NCBI GenBank assembly: GCA_002336675.1 | Contig: DDEI01000084.1 | Coordinates: 1 to 7,728, forward strand | DNA: 7,728 nucleotides | DNA from: Flavobacteriales bacterium UBA1958 | GTDB lineage: Bacteria > Bacteroidota > Bacteroidia > Flavobacteriales_D > Sanyastnellaceae | Reading direction: 5' to 3' | Shown here: positions 1 through 7,356 of the stretch, piece after piece | Numbering within the stretch: position 1 is the first letter of the stretch | How the letters are laid out: the number at the start of each line of letters is the position of its first letter | Program-made: the position numbers and the translations under genes | The notes under the pieces: model-generated | Seen by the model: only the letters and a program-made list of their open reading frames with translations | What the model was told of the DNA's origin: nothing | Databases searched by the model: none

Positions 1-1
1 G

Positions 2-1342
2 AGTTTTGGTTTTGGAGACTTCGTCATGAATTGGATAGATCCTTTTGGTAAAATTTTCGTTCGGCTATTAAAACTGGTAGCAGTTCCGTTGGTATTATTC
101 TCTATAATAGTAGGTGTGGCCAGTTTAGGAGATGTAAAAAAGCTAGGTTCCATCGGCTGGAAAACCTTAGGAATGTACCTGCTTACTACAGTTTTTGCAG
201 TGACTCTAGGGTTGACAATTGTAAATCTATGGAAACCAGGGGAGCTGGTGAGTAATGAATTTAGGCTAGGAAAAAGAATTGATTACGAGCTTTGGAAAAA
301 GGAAACTGGAGCCAAAGATTTAGATAGTGAATGTTACTCTTGTAAACCAGAAAACGCATCTATTCTAGCCAAAGTCACACAAGAAAGAGAAGAAACGGTT
401 TTAGATGCAAGTGTCCAAGAAAGAATAGACAATGCCAAAAAAACAAAGAATGCAAGCCCTCTTCAGCCTTTAGTAGATGCTATTCCTAGTAACTTGTTTG
501 GTGCACTCACTGAGATGAAAATGCTTCAGATTATTTTCTTCGCTATCTTCTTTGCGGTCATGCTTTTAAAACTCCCAAAGACTCAGTTCAAACCAGTGTT
601 CGATGTTGTAAACGGTCTTAATGAAGTGTTCGTAAAAATGGTTTGGGCCATTATGAATGCCATGCCCTATTTTGTTTTTGCGCTCATGGCTGGTCAGGTT
701 GTTAAGGTAGCTGGGAATGATATTACTAAGCTCGGGGATCTGTTTACCTTCTTACTGCATTATTCGGGAGCAGTTCTTCTTGGATTATTTATTTTAATCT
801 TTTTGGTTTATCCAGGGCTTGTGAGTATGGTAGTTAAGAAAATGAAAGGTTCTAGATTCCTAGGAGGAATGAAAGCTGCTCAGCTTACCGCATTCTCTAC
901 ATCATCATCAGTAGCTACTTTACCAGTAACTATGGATTGTGTAGAAAACAACCTTGGAGTATCTGAAAGAACTACTAGTTTCGTGCTACCTATTGGAGCT
1001 ACAGTGAATATGGATGGAACTAGCCTTTACCAGGCAGTTGCAGTGGTGGCCATGGCGCAGCTTCATATGGTAGATTTATCATTCACTCAGCAGCTGATCA
1101 TTGTGCTAACGGCTTCATTGGCATCTATTGGCGCAGCGGCCATTCCAAGTGCAGGTTTGGTGCTAATGATTATGGTTTTGGGCTCAGTCGGATTAGATGG
1201 CGCATGGATTGCATTAATAATTCCCGTAGACCGAATCTTAGACATGGTAAGAACAGTGACTAATGTGACAGGTGACGGAGCAGTTAGCACGATTATTGCC
1301 AATACCGAGGGAGAGTTTGAGGTTCCAGATAACAAAGAATAA
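2..1342 (+). CDS. Dicarboxylate/amino acid:cation symporter (DAACS family), glutamate/aspartate type, 5'-partial
   Basis: Inner-membrane secondary transporter that probably couples uptake of an acidic amino acid to Na+ or H+. The frame is open to the left edge. The first ATG (26) falls directly before the segment matching the TM2 start of the archaeal homologue GltPh (PFG..FVRLLK), so TM1 is missing and the true start lies outside the window. Numbering from that ATG: serine-rich HP1 motif STSSSVATLP (291-300), NMDGT of TM7 (328-332), HP2 AAIPSAG (371-377), and TM8 with D402, D406, R409, T410, N413 and D417. D406 and R409 align with GltPh D394 and R397, which bind the substrate amino group and side-chain carboxylate; DctA-type C4-dicarboxylate carriers differ at the former. 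I therefore infer Glu/Asp rather than succinate/malate. Residues about 72-147 form an unusually long hydrophilic loop containing Cys103 and Cys106. It lies 39 bases upstream of the AsmA-like gene, with no terminator between them. Confidence 0.93.
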   Translation, partial: SFGFGDFVMNWIDPFGKIFVRLLKLVAVPLVLFSIIVGVASLGDVKKLGSIGWKTLGMYLLTTVFAVTLGLTIVNLWKPGELVSNEFRLGKRIDYELWKKETGAKDLDSECYSCKPENASILAKVTQEREETVLDASVQERIDNAKKTKNASPLQPLVDAIPSNLFGALTEMKMLQIIFFAIFFAVMLLKLPKTQFKPVFDVVNGLNEVFVKMVWAIMNAMPYFVFALMAGQVVKVAGNDITKLGDLFTFLLHYSGAVLLGLFILIFLVYPGLVSMVVKKMKGSRFLGGMKAAQLTAFSTSSSVATLPVTMDCVENNLGVSERTTSFVLPIGATVNMDGTSLYQAVAVVAMAQLHMVDLSFTQQLIIVLTASLASIGAAAIPSAGLVLMIMVLGSVGLDGAWIALIIPVDRILDMVRTVTNVTGDGAVSTIIANTEGEFEVPDNKE

Positions 1343-1381
1343 AATCAAACGCTAGAAGACTGACTCTAACATTGCCGGAAA

Positions 1382-4165
1382 ATGAAGAAAATAATTAAAA
1401 TTAGTGTTCTCGCATTTGTGTTGCTTTTGTTCACCATAATAGCACTGCCCTTTGTATTTCAAGGAAAAATAGAGGCAGCTGTAAAGACTGCTGTGAATGA
1501 AAATATAAATGCTAATGTAAAGTGGACAGATTATGGACTTAGTCTCTTAAAAAGCTTTCCAGATATGACCATTTCTTTAGATTCTTTAACCATAATCGGT
1601 AAAAGTGAATTCGAAGGAGTAGTGCTGGTAAGCATGCCTAGATTAGATATCAGTTTAGATATCATGTCTTTATTCGGAGATTCTGCTCAGATTAATTCCT
1701 TTTCAGTAAAAAACCCATATATAAATGTAATAGTGACCGAAGAGGGGTCAGCTAATTATGATATAGCTATTCCTTCAGAAGAAGTAGCAGAAGAAGTTTC
1801 TTCAGAAGTAAGCTCTTTTAGGTTAGCGCTAGATTCATATGAAATAGAAAACGGAACCATTAGTTACTTGGATACTCCTGGGAATATGATGGTGTACTTA
1901 GAGAATTTAAACCACAGTGGTACGGGTGACTTCACCTCCTCGATTATCAATTTAAAGACGAAGACTACAGCAGATGAGTTTGATTTCATCTTTGATGATA
2001 TCGCTTATATAAATAAAGCTACAACAGACATAAATTTAAATCTGCTTATGGATTTAGATAAAATGAGATTCGATATTGAAGGAAATGAAATATTTCTAAA
2101 TGAGCTCAAGTTGGTGGCTAATGGATTCGTAGAGATGCCTTCAAGTGACATCGTAATGGACATTAAGTGTAAGGCACCAGACACTAATATTACACAACTT
2201 ATTTCTCTGATTCCGGCTGAGTACAGAGGGGATTTAGTAGGTGTAAATGCCAAAGGAGCCTTGGCATTAAATGGCTTTATTACTGGAAGCATGACTGAAA
2301 CAGAACTTCCTGCCATCGGTTTAGATATTCAAATTAAAGAAGGTTTCCTTCAGTATCCAGACCTGCCTGAGTCTATTAATGATATTGTGCTAAGCGCTCT
2401 ATTTTCTCTTCCTCAAGGAAATAACCTAGATGAGATGAAAGTGGATATTTCTCACTTGAAAATGAATATAGCAGGAAATACTATAGATGCTAGAATGCTC
2501 TTCACTAATCCATTTACATCTCAGTATATAGATGCCGCTTTAAAAACAAATTTAGATTTCGATAAATTAAGTAACGCCTTTCCGATAGATGAAACGAAGC
2601 TGAATGGAAAATTAAACGCAGATGTCGTATTAAAAGGAAGTGTCTTAGATTTAACTAATCAGAATTTCGATGATTTTTATGCCAATGGCCTTATAGATCT
2701 AATAGGCATGAATTTAGATGCCTCCGATACCTATAAGATGAATATAGAAAATGCTCATTTCGATATTACCCCGGCAAGTATAAAAATTTGCGATTTTAAA
2801 GGAAAAATTGGAGAAAGTGACTTCGATGCCACGGGTAAATTAGATAACTTCTTAGCCTATGCATTTAATGATGAAAAGTTAAAAGGCACATTTGACTTTA
2901 GGAGTAACACTATGAATATGGATGACTTCATGACTTCTGAGGAGTCTACAGAAGATGTCTCTGGAGATGCTGTAGAAGAAGTATACGTAGCTATTCCAGA
3001 TAACCTAGATTTCGATTTAACGGCAGACATTAAGAAGCTTATTTATGAGGGAACGGAGATGACCAATATAACGGGTCTAATCGGTGTGGATGAAGGCACG
3101 GCTGAGTTGCAAAATGTGAAAGTGAACTATTTAGAAGGAAGTATAATCTTAGATGGGAAATATACCACAAAGAATAGAGAAAAGCCTCTTTTAGATATTG
3201 CCTATAACTTAAAGAACTTAGATATAGCTGAGACGAGTAAATCATTCGATATGATTTCTCAATTAGCGCCAATAGCTAAATACTGTACAGGGAAGTTTGG
3301 TTCTGAACTTAGTTTTACTGCAGAGTTAGGAAAAGACATGTTTCCTTTACTAGAAACACTGTCGGCCAAAGGGAATTTAAGTATAGATGCTTTAGAGATA
3401 GAGAAGTTTCAGCCGTTAAATGAAATAGCAGCTAAACTGAAACTTGGAGAATTAGCGAAGCAGACCATAGATAATGTGAAAATGAGCTTTTCAGTAGATG
3501 ATGGGAAAGTTACCGTCAATCCCTATGAGATTGAGTTAAACGGCATGAAGACTACCATTTCTGGATGGGCTAATTTTAGTTCAGAAATGGATTATGTGGT
3601 GGATATAGATGTTCCGTTTAGCAATCTGCCTCAGTCGGGAACGGACTTCGCCAATGATCTGTTAGGCAAAGTAAATCTACTAGGCTCGAACTTCAGTGTT
3701 AATGAGATTATCCCTGTGAAAATTAGGGTAACAGGAACGATGCTAAACCCTAAGATAGATTTAAGTAAAGTAGGAAGCGGTCTAGTTCAAAGCGCTAAAG
3801 AGAAAATAAAAGAAGAAGTAAAAGAACTAGTTCAGGAAAAGGTAGAGGAGCTGAAAGAAGACGCTAAGGCTAGAGCCAAAGAAGAAGCGGGCAGATTAAT
3901 GGTTGCAGCTACCGCCCAAGCAGAAAAAGTTAGAGCAGAAGGAACTCAGCTGGCAGACAAAGGAAAAGAAGAGGCTTATAAAGCTGCACAGCGTATCCAA
4001 GATGCGGCTAAAAAACCATGGGAAAAAGTAGCAGCGAAATTAGCGGCGGATAAAGCCAAGAAAAAAGCGGATGAAGCGTATGTAAAGGCTTTAGCTACCG
4101 TCAAGACTAAATCAGATAAAATTATAAGTGACGCACAAAAAAGAGCCGATGGTTTATTGGATTAA
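1382..4165 (+). CDS. AsmA-like family protein with C-terminal charged helical tail
   Basis: A 927-residue protein with a short basic N-terminus (MKKIIK) and one hydrophobic segment (about 7-26), which should anchor it in the inner membrane with the rest in the periplasm. What follows is a long run of alternating short hydrophobic beta strands typical of AsmA/TamB/YhdP relatives, including the family-like N-terminal passage (about 50-115) and the C-terminal signature PVKIRVTGTMLNPKIDLS (778-795). Proteins of this superfamily form hydrophobic grooves, and several are implicated in phospholipid transfer to the outer membrane; that role here is inference. Two acidic, probably flexible linkers are visible (about 132-144 and 519-534). 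From residue 804 to the end the composition changes sharply to Lys/Glu/Ala-rich helix or coiled coil. The start is the first ATG before the membrane segment. No Shine-Dalgarno sequence is seen, as is normal for Bacteroidota. Its 3' end overlaps the OmpA-family gene. Confidence 0.88.
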   Translation: MKKIIKISVLAFVLLLFTIIALPFVFQGKIEAAVKTAVNENINANVKWTDYGLSLLKSFPDMTISLDSLTIIGKSEFEGVVLVSMPRLDISLDIMSLFGDSAQINSFSVKNPYINVIVTEEGSANYDIAIPSEEVAEEVSSEVSSFRLALDSYEIENGTISYLDTPGNMMVYLENLNHSGTGDFTSSIINLKTKTTADEFDFIFDDIAYINKATTDINLNLLMDLDKMRFDIEGNEIFLNELKLVANGFVEMPSSDIVMDIKCKAPDTNITQLISLIPAEYRGDLVGVNAKGALALNGFITGSMTETELPAIGLDIQIKEGFLQYPDLPESINDIVLSALFSLPQGNNLDEMKVDISHLKMNIAGNTIDARMLFTNPFTSQYIDAALKTNLDFDKLSNAFPIDETKLNGKLNADVVLKGSVLDLTNQNFDDFYANGLIDLIGMNLDASDTYKMNIENAHFDITPASIKICDFKGKIGESDFDATGKLDNFLAYAFNDEKLKGTFDFRSNTMNMDDFMTSEESTEDVSGDAVEEVYVAIPDNLDFDLTADIKKLIYEGTEMTNITGLIGVDEGTAELQNVKVNYLEGSIILDGKYTTKNREKPLLDIAYNLKNLDIAETSKSFDMISQLAPIAKYCTGKFGSELSFTAELGKDMFPLLETLSAKGNLSIDALEIEKFQPLNEIAAKLKLGELAKQTIDNVKMSFSVDDGKVTVNPYEIELNGMKTTISGWANFSSEMDYVVDIDVPFSNLPQSGTDFANDLLGKVNLLGSNFSVNEIIPVKIRVTGTMLNPKIDLSKVGSGLVQSAKEKIKEEVKELVQEKVEELKEDAKARAKEEAGRLMVAATAQAEKVRAEGTQLADKGKEEAYKAAQRIQDAAKKPWEKVAAKLAADKAKKKADEAYVKALATVKTKSDKIISDAQKRADGLLD

Positions 4166-6188
4166 GAAAATGATTTTTTGTGGAGTGTTTGTGTTTTGCT
4201 ACGCAGATCCTTTGACAGCTCAGGAATGTGGTATAGAGTTAGAAGCTGAAGCCATCAAGTTATTAGAGAAATCTAAGAATAAGAAGAAATATAGGAGTGC
4301 CCAAAGAACTCAGTTCTTGAGAGATGCGTTAGAAATAGATGAGGAATGTCTAGAGTGTAGATATTTATTAGGGAAAAAGGCATACAGAAGAGCCAAAAAT
4401 GAAACCTATGATTTCACTGAAGCTAACACCTATTTAGCGCCTTTAGTTGAGCTCTGTCCAGAATACCATTCAGACCCTTATTTTTATCTGGGAGCAATGT
4501 CTTATGCAGAGCGGAGGTATACGGATGCTTTAGATTACTTCGATAAGTTTATACACTTCCCTTCTGATGACGAGTCTAAGTTTAGTAGGGATTATGACAA
4601 GAACTATGAGACGGTAAAAGCAGCGATTCCTTCAGTGGGGTTCTTTAAAAAGTATGCTGAAAACCCAGTGGACTATAATCCTAAACTAGTAGAAGAAATT
4701 AGTTCTAAAGAAGGAGAAGAATATCTGCCAGTATTATCTCCAGATAATGAAATCATCTTTTTTACTAAGAAGCACCCAAAGAAAAGCAAGGGAATAATAG
4801 GAGATAACTGGGTCGAGGAGTTCACCATGAGTAAAAGGAAAGACATTAACTCCAAGTTCGAAGAACCTAAAGCACTTAGTGCTCCTTTTAATCTAGGAGA
4901 CAATTATGGTGGAGCTACTATTTCTGTAGATAATGAAGAGATGTATATAGCCAAGGTAAATCCTAATGGGATGAATCCTCAAAACATAGATATCTACAAG
5001 ACTACTTATGCTAAGAGTTATGATGAGGTAAAAGGATATGATACATACAAATGGAGTAAGTTAGAAAGTGTAGGAGATCATATTAACACCAAACAAGGAT
5101 GGGAAGCGCAGCCCTCTTTATCTTCAGACGGGAAGCTGTTGTTTTTTGCCTCTGCTAGGCCAGAGAGTGTTTTAGGGCCAGATGGCAACCCTAGTGTGGA
5201 TATATACTTTTGTGAGAGACAGTCAGATGATTCTTGGGGGAATCCTCAAAATTTAGAATCTGTAAATACTAAGGGAAGTGATAAGACTCCTTTTATGCAT
5301 TCGGATTCTAGAACGCTTTACTTTTCATCCAATTTACATAGGGGTTTTGGAGGTTTTGATCTATTCTTTACTCGCCAGTTGGATGATGGAACATGGTCTG
5401 ATCCAGAAAATTTGGGAGCACCTATTAACTCTGAGAAAGATGAGGAAGGATTAATAGTGGCTACAGATGGAAAGCTTGCTTATTTTTCGAGTAAAATGGA
5501 GGGAAGCTACACGAGGGATATCTTTAGTTTCGAGCTTCCTGAAAGAGCTAAGCCTCAGAAAGTCATTATCCTTAAGGGAACAGTAAAAGATGAGAATGAT
5601 GAGGTAGTAAAGGATATGGAGATTGAAATAAAGAGTGATAGCAGAGATGATCTTGAGACTATTAAAATAAATCAGGAGGACGGAAGCTATGCAGCCATAA
5701 TAAATGTAGAAAAAGACGAGGATGTAGTCGTGATGATGAAAAAAGATGGTTACGCTTTTAACGCCCAACTGCTAACCACTAAAGACGAATTAAAAAAGCC
5801 TGATGTAATAGAACTCATAACACAAGTTCAAAAAACAGAAGCCAATAAGCCTTTTTTGATAAGAGACATTAACTACAGAACCAGTTCTAGTGATATAGAT
5901 AATGAGTCTAAGACGATATTAAAACTCTTTGCTATTTATTTGAAAGAAAACCCTAGTCTTAAAATAGAAATCAGAGGGCATACAGATGATGTGGGAAATC
6001 TTACTGATAATCTGGCGCTGAGCACAGATAGAGCTTTTGAGGTGCTGGGTTATTTACAAGAACATGGGATAGAATCTGGAAGGTTAAATTATAAAGGTTT
6101 TGGTCCAAATAAGCCTTTAGCTTCAAATAAAACTTCTGAAGGGAGATTAAAAAACAGACGGACAGAGTTTGTAGTTACTAAAATGTAA
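4149..6188 (+). CDS. OmpA-family protein with TPR, PD40 beta-propeller and CRD-like domains (PorE-like architecture)
   Basis: A 679-residue secreted protein. From the ATG at 4149 it has a signal peptide (Lys6-Lys7, a hydrophobic core, probable cleavage after TAQ at 23-25). Next come TPR-like helices (about 28-140), a PD40/WD40-like propeller (about 190-463; repeats such as PSLSSDGKLLFF and TLYFSSN..GFGGFDLF), a carboxypeptidase-regulatory-like beta domain (about 473-560) and an OmpA_C peptidoglycan-binding domain (about 570-679). D613 and R628 sit 15 residues apart, as do the diaminopimelate-binding Asp and Arg of OmpA, followed by NRRTEF. This domain order matches PorE (PG1058) of the Porphyromonas gingivalis type IX secretion system, but Bacteroidota carry several paralogues with it and no T9SS gene is nearby, so I give no symbol. 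No lipobox is visible, so it is probably periplasmic and peptidoglycan-bound. Start choice: a GTG at 4128 adds seven residues, and the ATG at 4170 removes the basic n-region. The 17-base overlap with the AsmA-like gene suggests co-transcription. Confidence 0.9.
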   Translation: MVYWIKKMIFCGVFVFCYADPLTAQECGIELEAEAIKLLEKSKNKKKYRSAQRTQFLRDALEIDEECLECRYLLGKKAYRRAKNETYDFTEANTYLAPLVELCPEYHSDPYFYLGAMSYAERRYTDALDYFDKFIHFPSDDESKFSRDYDKNYETVKAAIPSVGFFKKYAENPVDYNPKLVEEISSKEGEEYLPVLSPDNEIIFFTKKHPKKSKGIIGDNWVEEFTMSKRKDINSKFEEPKALSAPFNLGDNYGGATISVDNEEMYIAKVNPNGMNPQNIDIYKTTYAKSYDEVKGYDTYKWSKLESVGDHINTKQGWEAQPSLSSDGKLLFFASARPESVLGPDGNPSVDIYFCERQSDDSWGNPQNLESVNTKGSDKTPFMHSDSRTLYFSSNLHRGFGGFDLFFTRQLDDGTWSDPENLGAPINSEKDEEGLIVATDGKLAYFSSKMEGSYTRDIFSFELPERAKPQKVIILKGTVKDENDEVVKDMEIEIKSDSRDDLETIKINQEDGSYAAIINVEKDEDVVVMMKKDGYAFNAQLLTTKDELKKPDVIELITQVQKTEANKPFLIRDINYRTSSSDIDNESKTILKLFAIYLKENPSLKIEIRGHTDDVGNLTDNLALSTDRAFEVLGYLQEHGIESGRLNYKGFGPNKPLASNKTSEGRLKNRRTEFVVTKM

Positions 6189-6218
6189 CCGAATTTAGCT
6201 CTCTAAAATTTTATAAAA

Positions 6219-6734
6219 ATGACTAAAAATATATTTATCGGTTCGTTAGTTTTAACGGTATTGTTGTATAGCTGTTCTGGGCCTGTGGAGCCTACTAAAG
6301 TAGAAGGAAGCAAATCATTTTATGGGACAGAAATTTCTTTGGAACAAGCGCTGTCTATTAATGAACTAACCAATCAAATGAAATCAAAGGATTCATTGGT
6401 AGATGTTTTGATAGAAGGAGAGATAGTTGAAACCTGCGCTGTAAAAGGATGTTGGATGACAATAGCTAATCAGGAGGGTGAAGACTTAAGAGTAAGGTTT
6501 AAAGACTATAGCTTTTTCGTGCCTACAGAAGGAGCAGAAGGAAAGGAGGTAGCTTTTAAAGGAATAGCTTTAAAGAGTTCTGAATCTGTAGAAATGCAAC
6601 ATCATTATATTGATGATGCAGATTTAAGTGATGCAGAAAAAGCCAAACAAAAAGAGGCTATTACTGAGCCGAAGGATGTGATTTCATTTGAAGCGGTAGG
6701 AGTTGTAATTACCGGGATGGCAGAGAGTAAATAA
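6219..6734 (+). CDS. DUF4920 domain-containing lipoprotein
   Basis: A 171-residue protein with a type II signal peptide: a hydrophobic stretch (5-17) ending in a plausible lipobox LYSC, with Cys19 as the lipidated residue. Ser20-Gly21 follow, with no Asp at +2. The mature part carries the core of DUF4920: EGEIVETCAVKGCWM (66-80), then RVRFKDYSFFVP (91-102) and Gly-rich beta strands, compatible with a small beta-barrel. The family is widespread in Bacteroidota and, to my knowledge, has no assigned function. Cys73 and Cys78 (C-x4-C) precede a His pair (128-129), so a disulfide or metal site is possible but unproven. The segment 133-150 is charged and helical. It starts 30 bases after the OmpA-family gene in an AT-rich leader, and a strong terminator follows 16 bases after the stop, making it the probable last gene of the envelope transcript. 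Confidence 0.87.
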   Translation: MTKNIFIGSLVLTVLLYSCSGPVEPTKVEGSKSFYGTEISLEQALSINELTNQMKSKDSLVDVLIEGEIVETCAVKGCWMTIANQEGEDLRVRFKDYSFFVPTEGAEGKEVAFKGIALKSSESVEMQHHYIDDADLSDAEKAKQKEAITEPKDVISFEAVGVVITGMAESK

Positions 6735-6750
6735 AAAATTAATAATCACA

Positions 6751-6782
6751 AAAAAAAAGGGGCAGAAAGACCTCTTTTTTTT
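6751..6782 (+). terminator. Rho-independent terminator
   Basis: Inverted repeat of 12 pairs: an A8-G4 arm (6751-6762) pairs with CCTC-T8 (6771-6782), with one G-U pair (6760-6773), around an 8-base loop CAGAAAGA. The G/C core followed by eight Ts is the classic intrinsic-terminator form. It lies just after the DUF4920 stop codon. The A-tract upstream would also give some function on the other strand, but no convergent gene is present. Confidence 0.88.
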
Positions 6783-6837
6783 CATAAAACTGTCATCATT
6801 AATAGTGGATTAAAGCCTATTTTTCCCTTAACTCTTT

Positions 6838-6845
6838 TATCTTAG
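6838..6845 (+). promoter_or_regulatory. Candidate Bacteroidota -7 promoter element
   Basis: TATCTTAG matches the phylum consensus TAnnTTTG at all but one fixed position (A for the third T). It lies between the terminator at 6751-6782 and the ATG at 6850, where a promoter for the two bPH genes is required. I see no convincing TTG-type -33 element at the usual distance, which lowers confidence. If real, the transcript would begin at or within a few bases of the start codon. Confidence 0.42.
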
Positions 6846-6849
6846 CCAC

Positions 6850-7356
6850 ATGTTACTCGAGAATCTTCAGTTAGAAAAATCGGATTTACCATTATTAGAA
6901 AATGTAGACTATATCTCTCATCCTAAAGATTATAGAGACATGAGGCTTTTGACACTCATGATTGTAATGTTCTTACTCTCTGGGTTTTGGGTTATGCAAT
7001 TGGTTTTTTTGAATATGACTGCTATGGGAGTTATATTCATAATTTGGGTAGGCTTACTTTCTGTAATTTTATTTGAAGAAATTAAAGGATTTAAAAAAAG
7101 AGGCTACGTCTTAAGGCAAAGAGACATCACCTATAAAAAAGGGTTTCTAATCCATTCTCAGACCACTATTCCTTTTAATAGAGTGCAACATTGTGAAACT
7201 ACCCAAGGGCCTTTGTCAAGAGCTTTTGGGTTGATGAGCTTAAAGGTGTTTACCGCAGGAGGAGCTAGTTCGGACTTAAGGATATCGGGCTTAAGACCGG
7301 AAGAAGCTAACCGTCTCAAAGATTTCATTACAGAAGCTTCTTCCACGTATGAGTGA
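6850..7356 (+). CDS. bPH domain (YdbS-like) membrane protein
   Basis: A 168-residue inner-membrane protein: a short cytoplasmic N-terminus (1-31), two transmembrane segments (about 32-54 and 57-76) and one bacterial pleckstrin-homology domain (bPH_2, about 84-161). Family signatures are YKKGFLIHSQTTIPFNRVQH (95-114), QGPLSRAFGLMSLKVFTAGG (119-138) and the closing ISGLRPEEANRLKDFI (145-160). This layout and length match YdbS of Bacillus subtilis, whose ydbST operon is SigW-controlled and linked to resistance to an antimicrobial peptide; the molecular activity is unknown, and the same role here is only a guess. The first ATG leaves the usual short N-terminus before TM1; the next Met (31) would start at the edge of the membrane segment. 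The gene overlaps its downstream partner by 8 bases. It is the only complete gene here ending in TGA. Confidence 0.9.
   Translation: MLLENLQLEKSDLPLLENVDYISHPKDYRDMRLLTLMIVMFLLSGFWVMQLVFLNMTAMGVIFIIWVGLLSVILFEEIKGFKKRGYVLRQRDITYKKGFLIHSQTTIPFNRVQHCETTQGPLSRAFGLMSLKVFTAGGASSDLRISGLRPEEANRLKDFITEASSTYE

Noticed and set aside
1367..1374. TAACATTG, one mismatch from the TAnnTTTG promoter consensus, 8 bases before the AsmA-like start
   Set aside because: No -33 element is seen and there is no terminator upstream that would demand a new promoter. A one-mismatch match is expected by chance in AT-rich sequence, so it remains possible but unsupported.
1343..1381. Imperfect palindrome-like bases between the symporter and AsmA-like genes
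   Set aside because: No stem with a T-run can be formed, so there is no support for a terminator or operator.
1643..1664. Direct repeat TTAGATATCA (1643-1652 and 1655-1664)
   Set aside because: The 12-base spacing is in frame and encodes the LDISLDI beta-strand repetition of the AsmA-like protein, so it is explained by coding rather than by a regulatory or mobile repeat.
2005..2316. 103-codon open frame on the minus strand inside the AsmA-like gene
   Set aside because: Shadow of the sense coding sequence with no family resemblance; the sense frame is continuous and typical for the family.
4200..4235. Possible lipobox in the OmpA-family signal peptide (LTAQEC)
   Set aside because: The residue before Cys is Glu, which does not fit a lipobox; ordinary cleavage after TAQ explains the sequence better.
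5451..5768. 105-codon open frame on the minus strand inside the OmpA-family gene
   Set aside because: It lies wholly within a well-supported gene whose protein shows clear domain conservation. The antisense product has low-complexity hydrophobic composition, no recognisable motif and no regulatory context.
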